A stretch of DNA of 64,000 bases from Planctomycetota bacterium (GTDB lineage: Bacteria; Planctomycetota; Planctomycetia; Planctomycetales; Planctomycetaceae): assembly GCA_016872645.1 (NCBI GenBank), contig VGZH01000004.1, forward strand, positions 45,641-109,640. The letters run 5' to 3'. The notes beneath the pieces are model-generated. The model was not told the DNA's origin. It was given only the letters and a program-made list of their open reading frames with translations, and did no database searches. Every line of letters starts with the position of its first letter. Within the stretch, counting starts at the first letter, position 1. Shown in pieces: positions 8,777 to 18,006 of the stretch. A program made the translations under genes and the position numbers.

Positions 8777-9289
8777 TCACTTCGACGGAAACTTCGCCAG
8801 CAACGGTTCGATGATTTCGCGAGGCAGGAAGGATTTGAGCTGTTCGGAAGTGTTGCCTCGGCCCAAGCTGGCGATCTGCTTGATGAGGCTGCTGGAAATG
8901 TGCGAGTACTTTTCTCCGGCCATCAGGAAGACCGTCTCGATAGCCGGGTCGAGCGCTCGGTTGGCGAGTGTCAGGGTGAATTCCAGTTCGATGTCGGTCA
9001 GCGTGCGGACGCCGCGAAGCATCACGGCGGCTCCGCATTCGCGCACGAAGTTCACGGTCAAACCCGCAAAGCACTTCACCTCGACATTCGGAAACGGCGC
9101 GAGGGCTGTTCGGCACATCGACTCACGCTCGTCCGGGGAAAACAGCGGCTGCTTGTCCGGATTGAGACCAATACCGACGGTCAGCCTGTCGAACAGCGCG
9201 GCACCTCGGCGGATAATGTCGAGATGCCCCAAAGTCAGCGGATCAAAACTGCCAACGTAAACGGCGTGATGCGGATTCAACTCGGACAT
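8777..9289 (-). CDS. coaD: Phosphopantetheine adenylyltransferase
   Basis: Predicted 170-residue cytosolic enzyme that joins 4'-phosphopantetheine and ATP to form dephospho-CoA, the fourth step of CoA synthesis. Motifs: YVGSFDPLTLGHLDIIRR with the T/HXGH nucleotidyltransferase signature, LRGVRTLTDIELEFTL (substrate and adenylate contacts) and HISSSLIKQIASLG, matching the ISSTxxR motif. Length is normal for the family, apart from a short C-terminal extension. The start at 9289 has AAAGG upstream. It has no pathway neighbours here. Confidence 0.95.
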   Translation of the reverse strand: MSELNPHHAVYVGSFDPLTLGHLDIIRRGAALFDRLTVGIGLNPDKQPLFSPDERESMCRTALAPFPNVEVKCFAGLTVNFVRECGAAVMLRGVRTLTDIELEFTLTLANRALDPAIETVFLMAGEKYSHISSSLIKQIASLGRGNTSEQLKSFLPREIIEPLLAKFPSK

Positions 9290-9549
9290 GATCGCCTTTC
9301 GAGATCAGGGCAGGACTCCAAATCAGCTTAGCCAACTCCCGTTCAGCGAGCGAATCTGGCAGCCAATCCGAACGGGGCGTGTTTGCTGCAACCTTGGCAG
9401 CCTTGAGTTTTGTTTGCGAATGCCGGGCAAGGCCGCTAACTACGCTTCAGAAAAGAGCTTGAGTGCCAGCTGCCAGAGGCGCAAATCCCTCGGCACACTC
9501 TTTGCCTTGTGAGGAACTGACACTTCAACCTGTCATTCGGAGAACGATC

Positions 9550-9993
9550 ATGGCTCTCTTCCGTTGGGGACACAGTTGGGATGCCTTCCACGACCTGGAG
9601 CGGGAAGTCGATCGGCTGCTGCAAAGCGTCAACCTGTCGTTCCAGGGGCTACGCTTCGGCCGACAGTATCCGCCGGTCAACTTGTACGAACTGCCGACGG
9701 AGTATCTCATCACGGCGGAACTGCCCGGCGTCAACTCCGAAGAATTGGAGCTGACCATCGCCAACGGCGTTCTCTCGATGACCGGTCGCCACGCCAGTCC
9801 TGAAGGGACCACCGAAGAACGCTATCGCCGCCAAGAGCGGCCGCGCGGCGTCTGGCAACGATCGATTTCACTCCCCGACCGGGTGAGGTCCGACAACCTC
9901 TCGGCCGAGTTCGTCAACGGCATCCTGAAGATCCATCTGCCCAAAGCGGAAGAAGTGAAGCCGCGTCAGATCCCCGTTGCGTTCGGAACGTAA
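9550..9993 (+). CDS. Hsp20 small heat-shock protein, first of a pair
   Basis: Predicted 147-residue alpha-crystallin-type holdase that binds unfolding proteins as oligomers in the cytosol. The N-terminal arm has FRWGHSWDAFHDLEREVDRL; the alpha-crystallin domain (about 38-135) includes PPVNLYELPTEYLITAELPG, the GVLSMTGRH strand and the conserved FVNGILKIHLPKAE. The start at 9550 fits the family N-terminus; the longer frame upstream has no homologous look. A second Hsp20 gene follows at 29 bases, so they probably form an operon. A CTTGAG sequence about 90 bases upstream hints at a heat-shock promoter but is not decisive. Confidence 0.92.
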   Translation: MALFRWGHSWDAFHDLEREVDRLLQSVNLSFQGLRFGRQYPPVNLYELPTEYLITAELPGVNSEELELTIANGVLSMTGRHASPEGTTEERYRRQERPRGVWQRSISLPDRVRSDNLSAEFVNGILKIHLPKAEEVKPRQIPVAFGT

Positions 9994-10022
9994 CACGACT
10001 CCATCGATTCGAGGCAATCGCT

Positions 10023-10421
10023 ATGACTACGGAACTGACTCACACCGCCAAGAACGGAAATGCTCCGGCCCCGCATCCGCCGGTCGAGCGGCTGGTCTTC
10101 ACGCCGCCGATCGACATCTACGAAACCGACGCGGGGCTCATTCTGCGTGCCGACCTACCCGGCGTGTCGCTCGACACCTTGGACTTGCAGGTACAGGACA
10201 ACAAGCTGACTCTCTTCGGTCGCATGCAGCCTTCTGTGCCGGACAACGCTCGGTTGCTGCATCAGGAGTACGAGACCGGTGACTTCCTGCGATCGTTCAT
10301 TCTCAGCGATGAAGTCGATCACCAGCACATCGCCGCCAAGCTCAACAACGGCGTGCTGGAAGTCGTCCTGCCCAAAGCCGACAAGCCGGAACCGCGCCGC
10401 ATTCCGGTGCAAACGAGTTGA
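10023..10421 (+). CDS. Hsp20 small heat-shock protein, second of a pair
   Basis: Predicted 132-residue Hsp20. Its alpha-crystallin domain runs from FTPPIDIYETDAGLILRADL to NNGVLEVVLPKAD and ends in RRIPVQ, an IXI/V-type tail like the RQIPVAF end of its neighbour. The N-terminal arm is short and unlike that of the first copy, and sequence identity between the two is limited to the core, so this is an old duplication rather than a recent one. Hetero-oligomers of the two are plausible. Confidence 0.92.
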   Translation: MTTELTHTAKNGNAPAPHPPVERLVFTPPIDIYETDAGLILRADLPGVSLDTLDLQVQDNKLTLFGRMQPSVPDNARLLHQEYETGDFLRSFILSDEVDHQHIAAKLNNGVLEVVLPKADKPEPRRIPVQTS

Positions 10422-10801
10422 CGTTCGCCGTTTCCTCTCAACGCGATTCAATACAGCCTGATCGTCGTTCGATCCCCTGCGGTGCTGGGACGGCTCGCAC
10501 AATGCGAACGCCAAAACAGCGAAGTCGACGCAAGGATCTCAGGTCATACGGTCGAGGTTGCCTGAGGACGCCACCGCATGGCTGACGCAGTTGCCACGCA
10601 TCACGTGGGATCGCGGACCTCGTCTGAAGTTTCGACCAAGCGACGATCAGCGCGTCGCAGTTCGTGATTGTCGTGCTGCAACCGCGAATGAAGGTCTGGC
10701 GTCAAAACAAAACCACCTCGGACGCGACCTGCTTCGCGTCCGAGGTGGGGAAGGAGACGGCCGGAAAGCCGTCAGTGCGAGCTGGCTGAATTCGAAGCTC
10801 G
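10422..10801. other. Intergenic stretch, about 380 bp
   Basis: Lies between the convergent ends of the Hsp20 pair and the coiled-coil gene. No frame here looks like a protein. It contains the strong hairpin terminator listed separately; nothing else could be assigned. Confidence 0.6.
10703..10748 (-). terminator. Rho-independent terminator of the coiled-coil gene
   Basis: A perfect 15-bp stem (10713-10727 with 10734-10748) and 6-base loop. Read on the minus strand it is followed by TTTTGTTTTG (complement of 10703-10712). It lies about 55 bases past the stop of the minus-strand coiled-coil gene. No T-tract follows on the plus strand. Confidence 0.85.
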
Positions 10802-12130
10802 TTATTCGATCACGCCGGTGCGGACGGGTGGAACTGGTTCGTTGCTCTCCCTGAAATCACTCGGCATCGGAACCACGCGGTTACCGTTGACCGGGGGTGG
10901 CTCGTCGGAAAACAAACCATCTTCGAGAGGCAGCTTGGCGGCTGGCGACGCGGGTTGCAGTTCGTCGTGGCGAGAAATCTTCGAGTTGCGTTGTTCGAGA
11001 ATCGCTCGTGCCGCAGCGCGAACCTCGGCTTCGTTCATGCGAGTGAGATTCTTCAATTGTGCCAGCGGTTCAAGAACACGCATTGCTCGACCGATGGTGG
11101 TTTCGAGCATCGCAATTTCGGTCAATGCCTGTCGCATTCCCGCCAGCGATTGCGTTTGGACTCGCAGTTCGGTCCCCAGATCAGTAAGCAGTTCCAGCGT
11201 CTCGATCGCGTTGGTGATATCGCCGCCAGCCGTCTTCATTTCTGCTTCGAGCTTACGAACCGAGGCCCAATGCCGGTGCGCGATCTGCGTATCATCGACA
11301 CTCGCGGCCAGATTATCTCGCAACGTGAGCAACTCCTGCACATGAGTTTGCGATTGCTCGGTGCTGTCGTCTCGTGACCGCAACGAATCACGCAGTGCGA
11401 GCAATTGATTGGCGCTCTCCTGCACGGCAGCTACGTCGTCGGCCTTTCGAACCACATCCTTGAGAGCAATCAACTCGGCCGCGTTGCGTTGTGCCACTTC
11501 AACTCCGGCGGCATTCTCTAACACCTTGGTGCGCAGGTCACCGAGTTTTTGAACCTCAACGGCGGCGACTTCAGATTCCTTTGCCGCGTCGCGTACCTGT
11601 TGGTGCAACTCTGACAGGCGATTAACACTGGTCACCGCATCCTGCTGCGCCGGTTTTTGGGAGATCAGACTCTCGTGCAATTTGACGAGGCCAGCGAGAA
11701 CCTGCTCAACGTCCGCCGATTGTTCGCGCTGGCTGATCACTCGCTTTTGCAATTCGGCGATTCGATTCCAGCAGGCCACGGCTTCTTCAGTCTGCCGGGC
11801 TTCATGCTCAACGCTCATGCGGAATTCGCGAACATCTCCGAGTGCCGCTCGGGCTGGTTCCAATTGGCGTTTCTGAGCCTGTAAGGCTGATAGCAAATGG
11901 TTGTTTTCCCAGGCGACGTCCTTGACTCCTACAAGGTCGCGTAAGCTTTTTTCGACGTTGACCAGATCACGTTTGACCGAAGCCAATTCCTGCATCAACG
12001 GGCGACGCAGCAGAAGATCCATCGCCAGGAGCGAGATTGCGATTCCGATCAGCATCAACCCCCAGCGAACAAGGGGGATATTTATTGAATCTTTTTCCAC
12101 GGGTGAGTCACGGTGGGCTGTGCGAGACAA
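10802..12130 (-). CDS. Membrane-anchored long coiled-coil protein of unknown function
   Basis: Predicted 442 residues. The TTG start at 12130 is supported by GAGGAGG 7 bases upstream. A single hydrophobic helix near the N-terminus (WGLMLIGIAISLLAMDLLL, about 23-41) anchors it, with a short probable cytosolic tail before it. The rest, about 45-385, is a long heptad-type coiled coil rich in Leu, Ala, Glu and Arg with recurring ELxxLRDxL-like segments. The last 55 residues are Pro-rich and disordered. No enzymatic motif is seen. Such proteins are common in planctomycetes and could span or shape the periplasm; that is inference. It is a single gene with its own terminator. Confidence 0.7.
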   Translation of the reverse strand: MSRTAHRDSPVEKDSINIPLVRWGLMLIGIAISLLAMDLLLRRPLMQELASVKRDLVNVEKSLRDLVGVKDVAWENNHLLSALQAQKRQLEPARAALGDVREFRMSVEHEARQTEEAVACWNRIAELQKRVISQREQSADVEQVLAGLVKLHESLISQKPAQQDAVTSVNRLSELHQQVRDAAKESEVAAVEVQKLGDLRTKVLENAAGVEVAQRNAAELIALKDVVRKADDVAAVQESANQLLALRDSLRSRDDSTEQSQTHVQELLTLRDNLAASVDDTQIAHRHWASVRKLEAEMKTAGGDITNAIETLELLTDLGTELRVQTQSLAGMRQALTEIAMLETTIGRAMRVLEPLAQLKNLTRMNEAEVRAAARAILEQRNSKISRHDELQPASPAAKLPLEDGLFSDEPPPVNGNRVVPMPSDFRESNEPVPPVRTGVIE

Positions 12131-12683
12131 GGCGTGTCCTCCTCAAAGCCGGTCCTGTGCAGACCGGAAGGCCGTAATAAGCGGTTGACTCGGTGGCAGT
12201 CTTCGCAATCACTGCCATGCGGATCTGTTCTCCAATATCGCCCACCTGACCCCGCAGAAATTGCCTGTTCAACCCTCCAATCGGCGAACGGAAAAGAACT
12301 CGACCAGACAGACGTGACGCATCAGTGCCAGCAATCGCGACGGCCGAAGCGGTCGTGACGAGCATTCTGGCAAACACCTCGAATTGACGTCGCCAGGTGA
12401 GACGGACTGACTTGTCACCCCGCAAATTGTCAGAGTTGTCCGGGATACTGAATGTTGTATTACGGACGTGAAAATGGGATGGCGCGACCTTAACGCATTT
12501 AGGAACCGCCTCTGGAGACGCTTTGGGAAAATGTGTCCGCGTGAGAGGCATACTGCGTGGTGCTCGGGTGAAGCTCCCGCAGGCGAGGGGAGTCTCAGAA
12601 TACTTTCTGGTGTGGGGAGTTCCAGCCGATTCTACCCGGCACGATGAGATCACCGAGAAGGGAGACGATCCGTTAGGAATTGC
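12131..12683. other. Intergenic stretch, about 550 bp
   Basis: Upstream of the coiled-coil gene and downstream of the thioesterase gene, both on the minus strand. A minus-strand open frame (about 12108-12380, from an internal Met) overlaps the coiled-coil start by 23 bases but shows no recognisable family. The region probably holds the coiled-coil promoter. No RNA gene recognised. Confidence 0.5.
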
Positions 12684-13136
12684 TCAAACTTGGGACCGGA
12701 TTGGAGACACCAACGGCTCTTGATCGTCGGGGACCACGATGAATGCACCCACCAGTTCTGGTGGGCATCGTTTAGGGAGACGTTTAGGCCAACTGATGAA
12801 AGCCCAGGTCGTTACCGCCTTGGCGAGCAGAACGTTGTCCCGTATCCGGATGACTTGGTACTTTCGCACGGTCGTGAATTTTTCAAAACGACTGACCCAA
12901 GTCACGACTTTGACATCTTCGCCAGCAAAGGCCGGTTGCAGGTATTCAATCTGATGAGACCGCACGACGAAGACCGCGCCCGCCGCAAGATAGCGCTCTT
13001 TCGGCCAACCTTGCGCTGCCGAATGTTCGACGGCGGCATCTTGTAGCCACCGCAAATACTCGACATTGCTGACATGTCCTTGATCGTCGATCTCGTGTGG
13101 CTGAACGGTATGAGGGAATTCAAAAACAACCGGCAT
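12684..13136 (-). CDS. Acyl-CoA thioesterase, 4HBT/YbgC-like hotdog fold
   Basis: Predicted 150-residue cytosolic thioesterase. The N-terminal part has EIDDQGHVSNVEYLRWLQDA, the D-x-x-G/N-H-x-x-N-x-x-Y-x-x-x-x-(E/D) signature of hotdog acyl-CoA thioesterases such as YbgC, and later VRSHQIEYLQPAFAGEDV, which fits the core strand. It probably hydrolyses acyl-CoA; the acyl specificity cannot be read. The Met at 13136 is used; a second Met 5 codons upstream (13151) is possible. A much longer open frame runs on upstream over the antisense of rpsB and is not real. It is divergent from rpsB. Confidence 0.85.
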   Translation of the reverse strand: MPVVFEFPHTVQPHEIDDQGHVSNVEYLRWLQDAAVEHSAAQGWPKERYLAAGAVFVVRSHQIEYLQPAFAGEDVKVVTWVSRFEKFTTVRKYQVIRIRDNVLLAKAVTTWAFISWPKRLPKRCPPELVGAFIVVPDDQEPLVSPIRSQV

Positions 13137-13412
13137 GGTTGGCCTCGGCATCGAAGGTTGTCCCAACTCTCGGCAACATAGGCTGGCCGCTGGCGGGCGG
13201 ACAACAGCGGAGGACCGTTTGACGGTCTGTTGGGTCACCGATATCCTCTCGGCCCTTCCGCTTGGCTCAAGGTGAGTCCAGTGTGGGGGACTTACCCTTT
13301 TTCTAAGCTTTCGAACGCCTTCTTCGCGAAGGTGTGCCTCACGCAACCGCGACCTTCGGCTGGATCGACCGCCGATTTCCTCGCCGCGAGAGGTGGAAAG
13401 GAGCAACTCAGC

Positions 13413-14159
13413 GTGTCGAATATTGTTGTCAAAGAAATTTTGGAAGCCGGCGTCCACTTCGGCCACAAGACCAGCAAGTGGAACCCGAAAATGCGGCCGT
13501 ACATTTACGGCAAGCGAAATCAGATTCACATCATCGACATCAAAGAGACCGTGCGCGGTCTCCTGCGAGCCAAAAAGTACCTCGAAAAGGTCTCCTCGCA
13601 AGGCAGTCTGGTGCTGTTCGTCGGGACGAAGCGGCAGGCTCAGAACCCGGTCATTGAAGCGGCGAATGCCTGTGGCATGCCCTTCGTTTCCGAGCGTTGG
13701 CTGGGAGGCACGTTCACAAACTTCCGCACGATTCGCAGCCGGCTCAAGCGACTGGAAGAGTTGGAAGCTCTCGTCACAACAGGCGAGATCAACACTTACT
13801 CGAAGAAGATGCAGTCCACGCTCGGCCGCGAGCGCGAGAAAATCTTCCGGAACTTGAACGGCATCCGCACGCTCAACCGCATGCCGGAAGCCGTCATCGT
13901 CATTGATCCGACCAAAGAGCATAACTGCGTCGACGAATGCCGGATCATGGGGATTAAGGTCATCGCGCTGATCGACACCGACAGCAACCCGGACAAAGTC
14001 GATCTGCCGATCCCCGGCAATGACGACAGCATCCGCTCGATCCGCTTGATGCTCACGCATCTCGCCGAAGCCGTGCTGGCAGGTAAAGGCCAAACTGCTA
14101 CTCAGGACAAGGACACCGTTGCGGCCGATGAGCCGAAGGCTGTGCCGTCATTGGCCTGA
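13413..14159 (+). CDS. rpsB: 30S ribosomal protein S2
   Basis: Predicted 248 residues. The N-terminus ([22 protein letters not shown]), the [14 protein letters not shown] segment and the [20 protein letters not shown] segment are diagnostic of bacterial S2, which bridges head and body of the 30S subunit. The start is GTG at 13413 with AAAGGAG 9 bases upstream; the frame is open further 5' but lacks homology. It is the first gene of rpsB-tsf-pyrH. Confidence 0.97.
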   Translation: MSNIVVKEILEAGVHFGHKTSKWNPKMRPYIYGKRNQIHIIDIKETVRGLLRAKKYLEKVSSQGSLVLFVGTKRQAQNPVIEAANACGMPFVSERWLGGTFTNFRTIRSRLKRLEELEALVTTGEINTYSKKMQSTLGREREKIFRNLNGIRTLNRMPEAVIVIDPTKEHNCVDECRIMGIKVIALIDTDSNPDKVDLPIPGNDDSIRSIRLMLTHLAEAVLAGKGQTATQDKDTVAADEPKAVPSLA

Positions 14160-14268
14160 TTTGGTGAGTCGTTGTCGCATTGAAAATCTCGCAGGTGAGC
14201 CGGAGGGTGTTCCCCTTCGGACGACCGCGTTGACCCGCTCAATTTCATTCTGGATTTGGAGATGACAC

Positions 14269-15105
14269 ATGGCCGAAATTACTGCTGCCGCCGTCAAGGC
14301 GCTGCGCGAACTGACCAATCTGCCGCTGATGGACTGTAAGCAAGCACTCACCGAAGCAAACGGCGATCAAACCAAAGCTGTTGAGGTTCTCAAGTCCAAG
14401 TTCAAGAAGGTGATGCTCAAGCGCGCCGACAACGCAACCTCGGAAGGCAAGATCTTCATCGAGTCCAAGCCGGATGGCTCGGAAGCCGCAATGATCGAAC
14501 TCCAATGCGAATCGGCTCCGGTGGCCGGCGCGGAGTCGTTCCTGGATCTGGCTCGGCAGTGTGCTCAGCAGTTACTCAACGGACCCGGTGCGGATTCGCC
14601 GGAAGCCCTGTTGGCTCAGCCAGCTCCTGATGCTCCGGGCAAGACGTTGAATCAGCTGTACGAAGACGTGGTCAATTCGATTCGCGAGAAGATCATCCTG
14701 GCGCGAGTCACTCGCGTGAAAGGCCCTGTGGGAGGCTACGTCCACCACGACGGCAAGCAAGGCGTGCTCTTCCAAGCCGAAGGCACCAACCTGACTGCTC
14801 CCGTGCTGCGCGACGTTGCGATGCACATCACCGCGCTCAAGCCGGTCTGCACCTTGCCCGAACAACTTCCCACCGAAGTGGTCAACGCCGAGCGTGATCG
14901 CTTGCGAGCCGAAGCGAAGAAGACCGGCAAGCCGGACAACATCATTGAGAAGATCGTCGAAGGTCAGTTGAACACGTTCTACAACGACCAAGGAGTTTTA
15001 GTCTGCCAACCTTTCGCCAAGGACGACTCCAAGCGGGTTAGCCAAGCTCTGGCGGAAGCCGGCCTGAAGGCCGTCAACTTCACCCGCTGGGTATTGGGCC
15101 GCTAG
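14269..15105 (+). CDS. tsf: Elongation factor Ts
   Basis: Predicted 278-residue guanine-nucleotide exchange factor for EF-Tu. It opens with a UBA-like domain ([20 protein letters not shown], then ALTEANGD), where most bacteria have TGAGMMDCKKAL; the MDCK core is kept but TGAG is changed to TNLP. The dimerisation domains follow, with [18 protein letters not shown] and [10 protein letters not shown]. It lies 109 bases after rpsB, as in most bacteria. Confidence 0.96.
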   Translation: MAEITAAAVKALRELTNLPLMDCKQALTEANGDQTKAVEVLKSKFKKVMLKRADNATSEGKIFIESKPDGSEAAMIELQCESAPVAGAESFLDLARQCAQQLLNGPGADSPEALLAQPAPDAPGKTLNQLYEDVVNSIREKIILARVTRVKGPVGGYVHHDGKQGVLFQAEGTNLTAPVLRDVAMHITALKPVCTLPEQLPTEVVNAERDRLRAEAKKTGKPDNIIEKIVEGQLNTFYNDQGVLVCQPFAKDDSKRVSQALAEAGLKAVNFTRWVLGR

Positions 15106-15230
15106 GTGTTCCTCGTTCTAATTTGACGTGGATCAAACGAGGGGTGATGCCGCCCCTCGATTCTTTTTGGATGGCGGTTGCCAATGGCAACCTCCACTCG
15201 TGCGGCAATTCGCAATCTCTGAGGTATCCC

Positions 15231-15971
15231 ATGTCCGATCATCCCAAGCGCATCCTGCTGAAGATCAGCGGCCAAAGTTTCTGCCGGCCCGGCGAGACCG
15301 GGATTCACATGGACGAGATTACGAGCATCTGCGACCAAATCAAACGCGTCGTCGATCAAGGTGTGCAACTGGCGATTGTCTGTGGCGGCGGAAACATTCT
15401 CCGAGGCAGAGAATTCGCTGCCGTGAGTGCCTCGATCAAGACGCCGACCGCGCACTATATGGGCATGCTGGCTACCGTCATCAATGGGCTCGCGCTGCAA
15501 GACGCGCTGGAAAACGCCGGCGTGCAGACGCGTCTGCAAACAGCTATTCAAATGGAAAAGGTCGCCGAGCCGTTCATTCGCCGCCGCTGCATTCGGCATC
15601 TGGAGAAAGGCCGAGTCGTCATCCTGGCCGCAGGCACCGGCAGTCCGTTCGTGACCACCGACACCGCCGCCGCGCTGCGTGCTCGTGAAATCGAAGCGGA
15701 CGTGCTGCTGAAAGCGACCAAGGTCGACGGCATCTACGCTGAAGATCCGGAGAAGAACCCGCACGCCGTCCGCTACTCCGAGATTTCCTACCAGGACTTT
15801 CTGAGGCAAAACTTAAAGGTGATGGACGCTCAAGCGATTCATCACTGCATGGAGCACAACATTCCGATCGTCGTGTTCAACTACAAAAAGCTCGGTAACA
15901 TCGAACGCGCCTCGGCAGGCGAGCGTGTCGGGACGCGCGTCTTGCCCGCTGCGGAGATCACCAAAGCCTGA
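15231..15971 (+). CDS. pyrH: Uridylate kinase
   Basis: Predicted 246-residue hexameric UMP kinase (UMP + ATP to UDP). Motifs: [12 protein letters not shown] (phosphate-binding), [29 protein letters not shown] and [19 protein letters not shown], all typical of PyrH. The ATG at 15231 was chosen over the longer frame because it starts at the conserved beginning and has GAGG just upstream. It follows tsf by 125 bases; frr, often next in this cluster, is missing here. Confidence 0.96.
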   Translation: MSDHPKRILLKISGQSFCRPGETGIHMDEITSICDQIKRVVDQGVQLAIVCGGGNILRGREFAAVSASIKTPTAHYMGMLATVINGLALQDALENAGVQTRLQTAIQMEKVAEPFIRRRCIRHLEKGRVVILAAGTGSPFVTTDTAAALRAREIEADVLLKATKVDGIYAEDPEKNPHAVRYSEISYQDFLRQNLKVMDAQAIHHCMEHNIPIVVFNYKKLGNIERASAGERVGTRVLPAAEITKA

Positions 15972-15983
15972 CGCGCCCCTGCC

Positions 15984-16211
15984 ATGCCATTTCCGCAACA
16001 CCAAATTCTGATGGGCGTCGGCATTGTTTGGATCTGCTTGACCGGCTTGGCGAAATACCGTTGGCTGATGAGCAAGACTCGCAAAGGACAAGCGCTGGTG
16101 ATTCGCTTTGGCGAGACAACCGCGCGAAACTTGATTTGGTTGCTCTGCGTGCTGGGAATGACTTTCGGCTCACTGCTGGCGTGCGGCATTGTGCGGCCGA
16201 TCACCTGGTAG
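15984..16211 (+). CDS. Small membrane protein of unknown function
   Basis: Predicted 75 residues starting 12 bases after the pyrH stop. It has two hydrophobic stretches, about residues 8-22 (ILMGVGIVWICLTGLA) and 49-70 (NLIWLLCVLGMTFGSLLACG), with a basic loop between them (SKTRKGQ). No family recognised. The close spacing suggests co-transcription with pyrH. The antisense frames here are less convincing. Confidence 0.6.
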   Translation: MPFPQHQILMGVGIVWICLTGLAKYRWLMSKTRKGQALVIRFGETTARNLIWLLCVLGMTFGSLLACGIVRPITW

Positions 16212-16360
16212 CCGCTGGGCCAGTCGCACGAATGCGACTCGTGTCGCACCGGTTGAAATCCGAGCGACGTGTACAGAGAAATCGCCGAGACATTGCGAAC
16301 CTCAGCGACGATCGACAATTGTTCGAGCGGCGTTGTCACAACCCCCAGATAGATATCTCC
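16203..16360 (-). pseudogene. Remnant of a GNAT acetyltransferase (C-terminal part)
   Basis: On the minus strand one frame reads IVAEVRNVSAISLYTSLGFQ, matching the end of the RimI-like GNAT fold (LxVRxxNxxAIxLYxxxGF). The acetyl-CoA binding loop expected before it (R/QxxGxG/A) is missing, a stop precedes it in frame, and the next frame upstream contains unrelated-looking residues. The 3' end overlaps the last codons of the small membrane protein gene on the other strand. It is a decayed fragment. Confidence 0.5.
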
Positions 16361-16438
16361 CGCGCTTGTTGGCCGGGATCACCCGTTCTTTTGAGCACCG
16401 AAGTGTCGAGGACCGGTGGCCACACCATGCCCATGTGA

Positions 16439-16628
16439 TCATCGCGGATGAATTTTGAATTGGACACGGGCCTGCAGCGATTTGAAACCGCTGGACCGCA
16501 CGACCGAGGCGCTCAACAACTTGCCAATGTCGGACGTGCCGCAGGTCCGACAGGCGGGCGCTTCGTTGGCTCGCAGCAACTGCTCAAAAGTCTGATCACA
16601 GGACGCATTCAAATTCAAACATTCGCAT
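16439..16628 (-). pseudogene. FmdB-like zinc-ribbon protein, frameshifted
   Basis: From ATG 16628 the minus strand reads MRMFEFECVL and then hits TGA. The frame entered after a net +1 shift at about 16597 reads DQTFEQLLRANEAPACRTCG and continues to LLSASVVRSSGF, ending at 16439. Joined, with one cysteine codon restored, this gives the FmdB plan: a short aromatic N-terminus, a CXXC pair, FE, about 12 residues and a second CXXC (CRTCG). FmdB-type proteins are small regulatory or metal-binding proteins of about 60-110 residues. Loss of the second cysteine of the first pair and the shift suggest it is non-functional, unless there is a sequencing error. Confidence 0.55.
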
Positions 16629-16666
16629 GACGGCGGAAACTTCTGCGTGAGGCGAACTGGTTACAG

Positions 16667-17137
16667 TCAAGGAGCAGGACTGTCGGATTGGTTGGCGCGA
16701 ACTGCATCTGGCCGAGGGCGAAGAGGAGTTCCTTCACGACGATCGACTGGCGAAGAAACCATTGTGCCTCCAAAGACACTTCCGATTTGCGGCCGCGATG
16801 CGACGGGAATTGAACTCTCCTGGCTGAAGACGAAAATCAGCACACAAGCCGCAGTCACGGCCAGACCGGCAAACCAACCATTGAACTCGCCACGCGGAAA
16901 ATCGGCTTCTCGTTCTCGCAACTGGTCGGACAACACGGGCCAGACGCTGTCGGACTTCGGATGAATCTCTTGGGCTCGACTGTGCTGCAACACCGCGAAA
17001 CCGTGCTGCTGTTGCTCCCACGTTGTCTGGCACTTTCCACAAGCCTGAAGATGCCCCTGCAACTCCTGGATCTCCACTGGGGAAAGGTCCTCACCCACAG
17101 CCAAAGCCATCTGACGCTGAGCAGTCTTGCAATTCAT
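16667..17137 (-). CDS. Anti-sigma factor with zf-HC2 zinc finger
   Basis: Predicted 156 residues. The N-terminal half has the anti-sigma zinc-finger pattern HLQACGKC (HxxxCxxC) after MNCKTAQRQMALAVGE. One transmembrane helix follows at about 88-106 (WFAGLAVTAACVLIFVF), then an extracytoplasmic Ser/Pro/Arg-rich tail. It overlaps the end of the ECF sigma gene by four bases (ATGA), the usual arrangement for a sigma factor and the membrane anti-sigma that holds it. The inducing signal is unknown. Confidence 0.88.
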   Translation of the reverse strand: MNCKTAQRQMALAVGEDLSPVEIQELQGHLQACGKCQTTWEQQQHGFAVLQHSRAQEIHPKSDSVWPVLSDQLREREADFPRGEFNGWFAGLAVTAACVLIFVFSQESSIPVASRPQIGSVFGGTMVSSPVDRREGTPLRPRPDAVRANQSDSPAP

Positions 17138-17787
17138 TGTTCGCTCTCCGAACTTTCCGACGGGGTAAAATTCTCAGGCAGCACAGTTCCATGCCGCTTG
17201 CCCCAGTAGTATTGGAACCGATGACGAGCCTCCGCCAGTCGCCAACGGATCGTCGCTTCCTTGCGATGCAGCACTGCGGCAATCTCCGAAGTGGAAAAAT
17301 TCTCCAGATCACGCAGTGTCAGCACCGTACGGTACTTCTCCGGGATCATTTGCAAAACCTTATGGACCTCTTGTTGCAGGTCCAAAGCTTTGCGGGGATC
17401 GGCCAAGGACGGATCGGGGATTTTTTCCTTCCACCGATCCGTGAACAGTGACCAGCGGCCACGGCGTTTTTTCCGGCGGAGGTAATCCAGCGTCAGGTTT
17501 ACGCCGATCCGGAACAGCCACGGACCAAATCGTCGGGATGAGTCGAACTGTTCCAGACGGTCGTAAACCCTCAGGAAGGTCTCCTGAGCCAGATCCTCCG
17601 CCAGCTCCATGTTGTGCACGAACCGGTAAATCACACGAATCAGCCGTTGTTCGTACCTCAACACAAGTTCGCCGTAGGCCGCTTGGTCATTGCGACGCGC
17701 AGCCTCTACCAATCGAGCGTCGCTGGAACTGCTCGGCTCGTGAAGGCTTTCGTCAATCTGAGACTGTGGCTCCAAGATGCACTTCAT
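17134..17787 (-). CDS. ECF sigma factor (RpoE-like)
   Basis: Predicted 217-residue alternative sigma factor. Region 2 is seen as AEDLAQETFLRVYDRLEQF (about 72-90, core binding and -10 recognition) and region 4 as PEKYRTVLTLRDLENFSTSE (about 157-176) plus an ATIRWRLAEARHRF helix for -35 recognition. An N-terminal extension of about 25 residues rich in Ser/Glu precedes region 2. It is translationally coupled to the anti-sigma gene by an ATGA overlap, so it is probably held inactive until an envelope signal arrives. The promoter it recognises cannot be told from this window. Confidence 0.92.
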   Translation of the reverse strand: MKCILEPQSQIDESLHEPSSSSDARLVEAARRNDQAAYGELVLRYEQRLIRVIYRFVHNMELAEDLAQETFLRVYDRLEQFDSSRRFGPWLFRIGVNLTLDYLRRKKRRGRWSLFTDRWKEKIPDPSLADPRKALDLQQEVHKVLQMIPEKYRTVLTLRDLENFSTSEIAAVLHRKEATIRWRLAEARHRFQYYWGKRHGTVLPENFTPSESSESEQ

Positions 17788-18006
17788 CTGGCGAATCCCC
17801 GGAAGTGACGCCTTCTACGGCCAACGGACCCGCTGCGTTGGAGAGTTTTTGCCACGAGTCGACACTTCTCGACTCGCCGCTGCCAAACCACAGGATTGTT
17901 GCGTGTCACCGTCGTTCCCGCATCCGTTTCACCGCCACATCGCAGGCACTACAAAATCTCAACGAAATGAAGCCCTCTTCCCTTGTGCCCTTCGGAGACC
18001 TTCAGC

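Noticed and set aside
9420..9549. A CIRCE-like half site (GAGTGCCAG) and CTTGAG upstream of the first Hsp20 gene
   Set aside because: The second half of the inverted repeat is missing and the -10 match is poor; not enough to call an operator or promoter.
12108..12653. A 181-codon minus-strand frame over the coiled-coil start
   Set aside because: It overlaps the well-supported TTG start and has no recognisable domain.
13137..14093. Long minus-strand frame extending the thioesterase upstream
   Set aside because: It is antisense to rpsB, which has clear S2 motifs; only the last 150 residues are a real protein.
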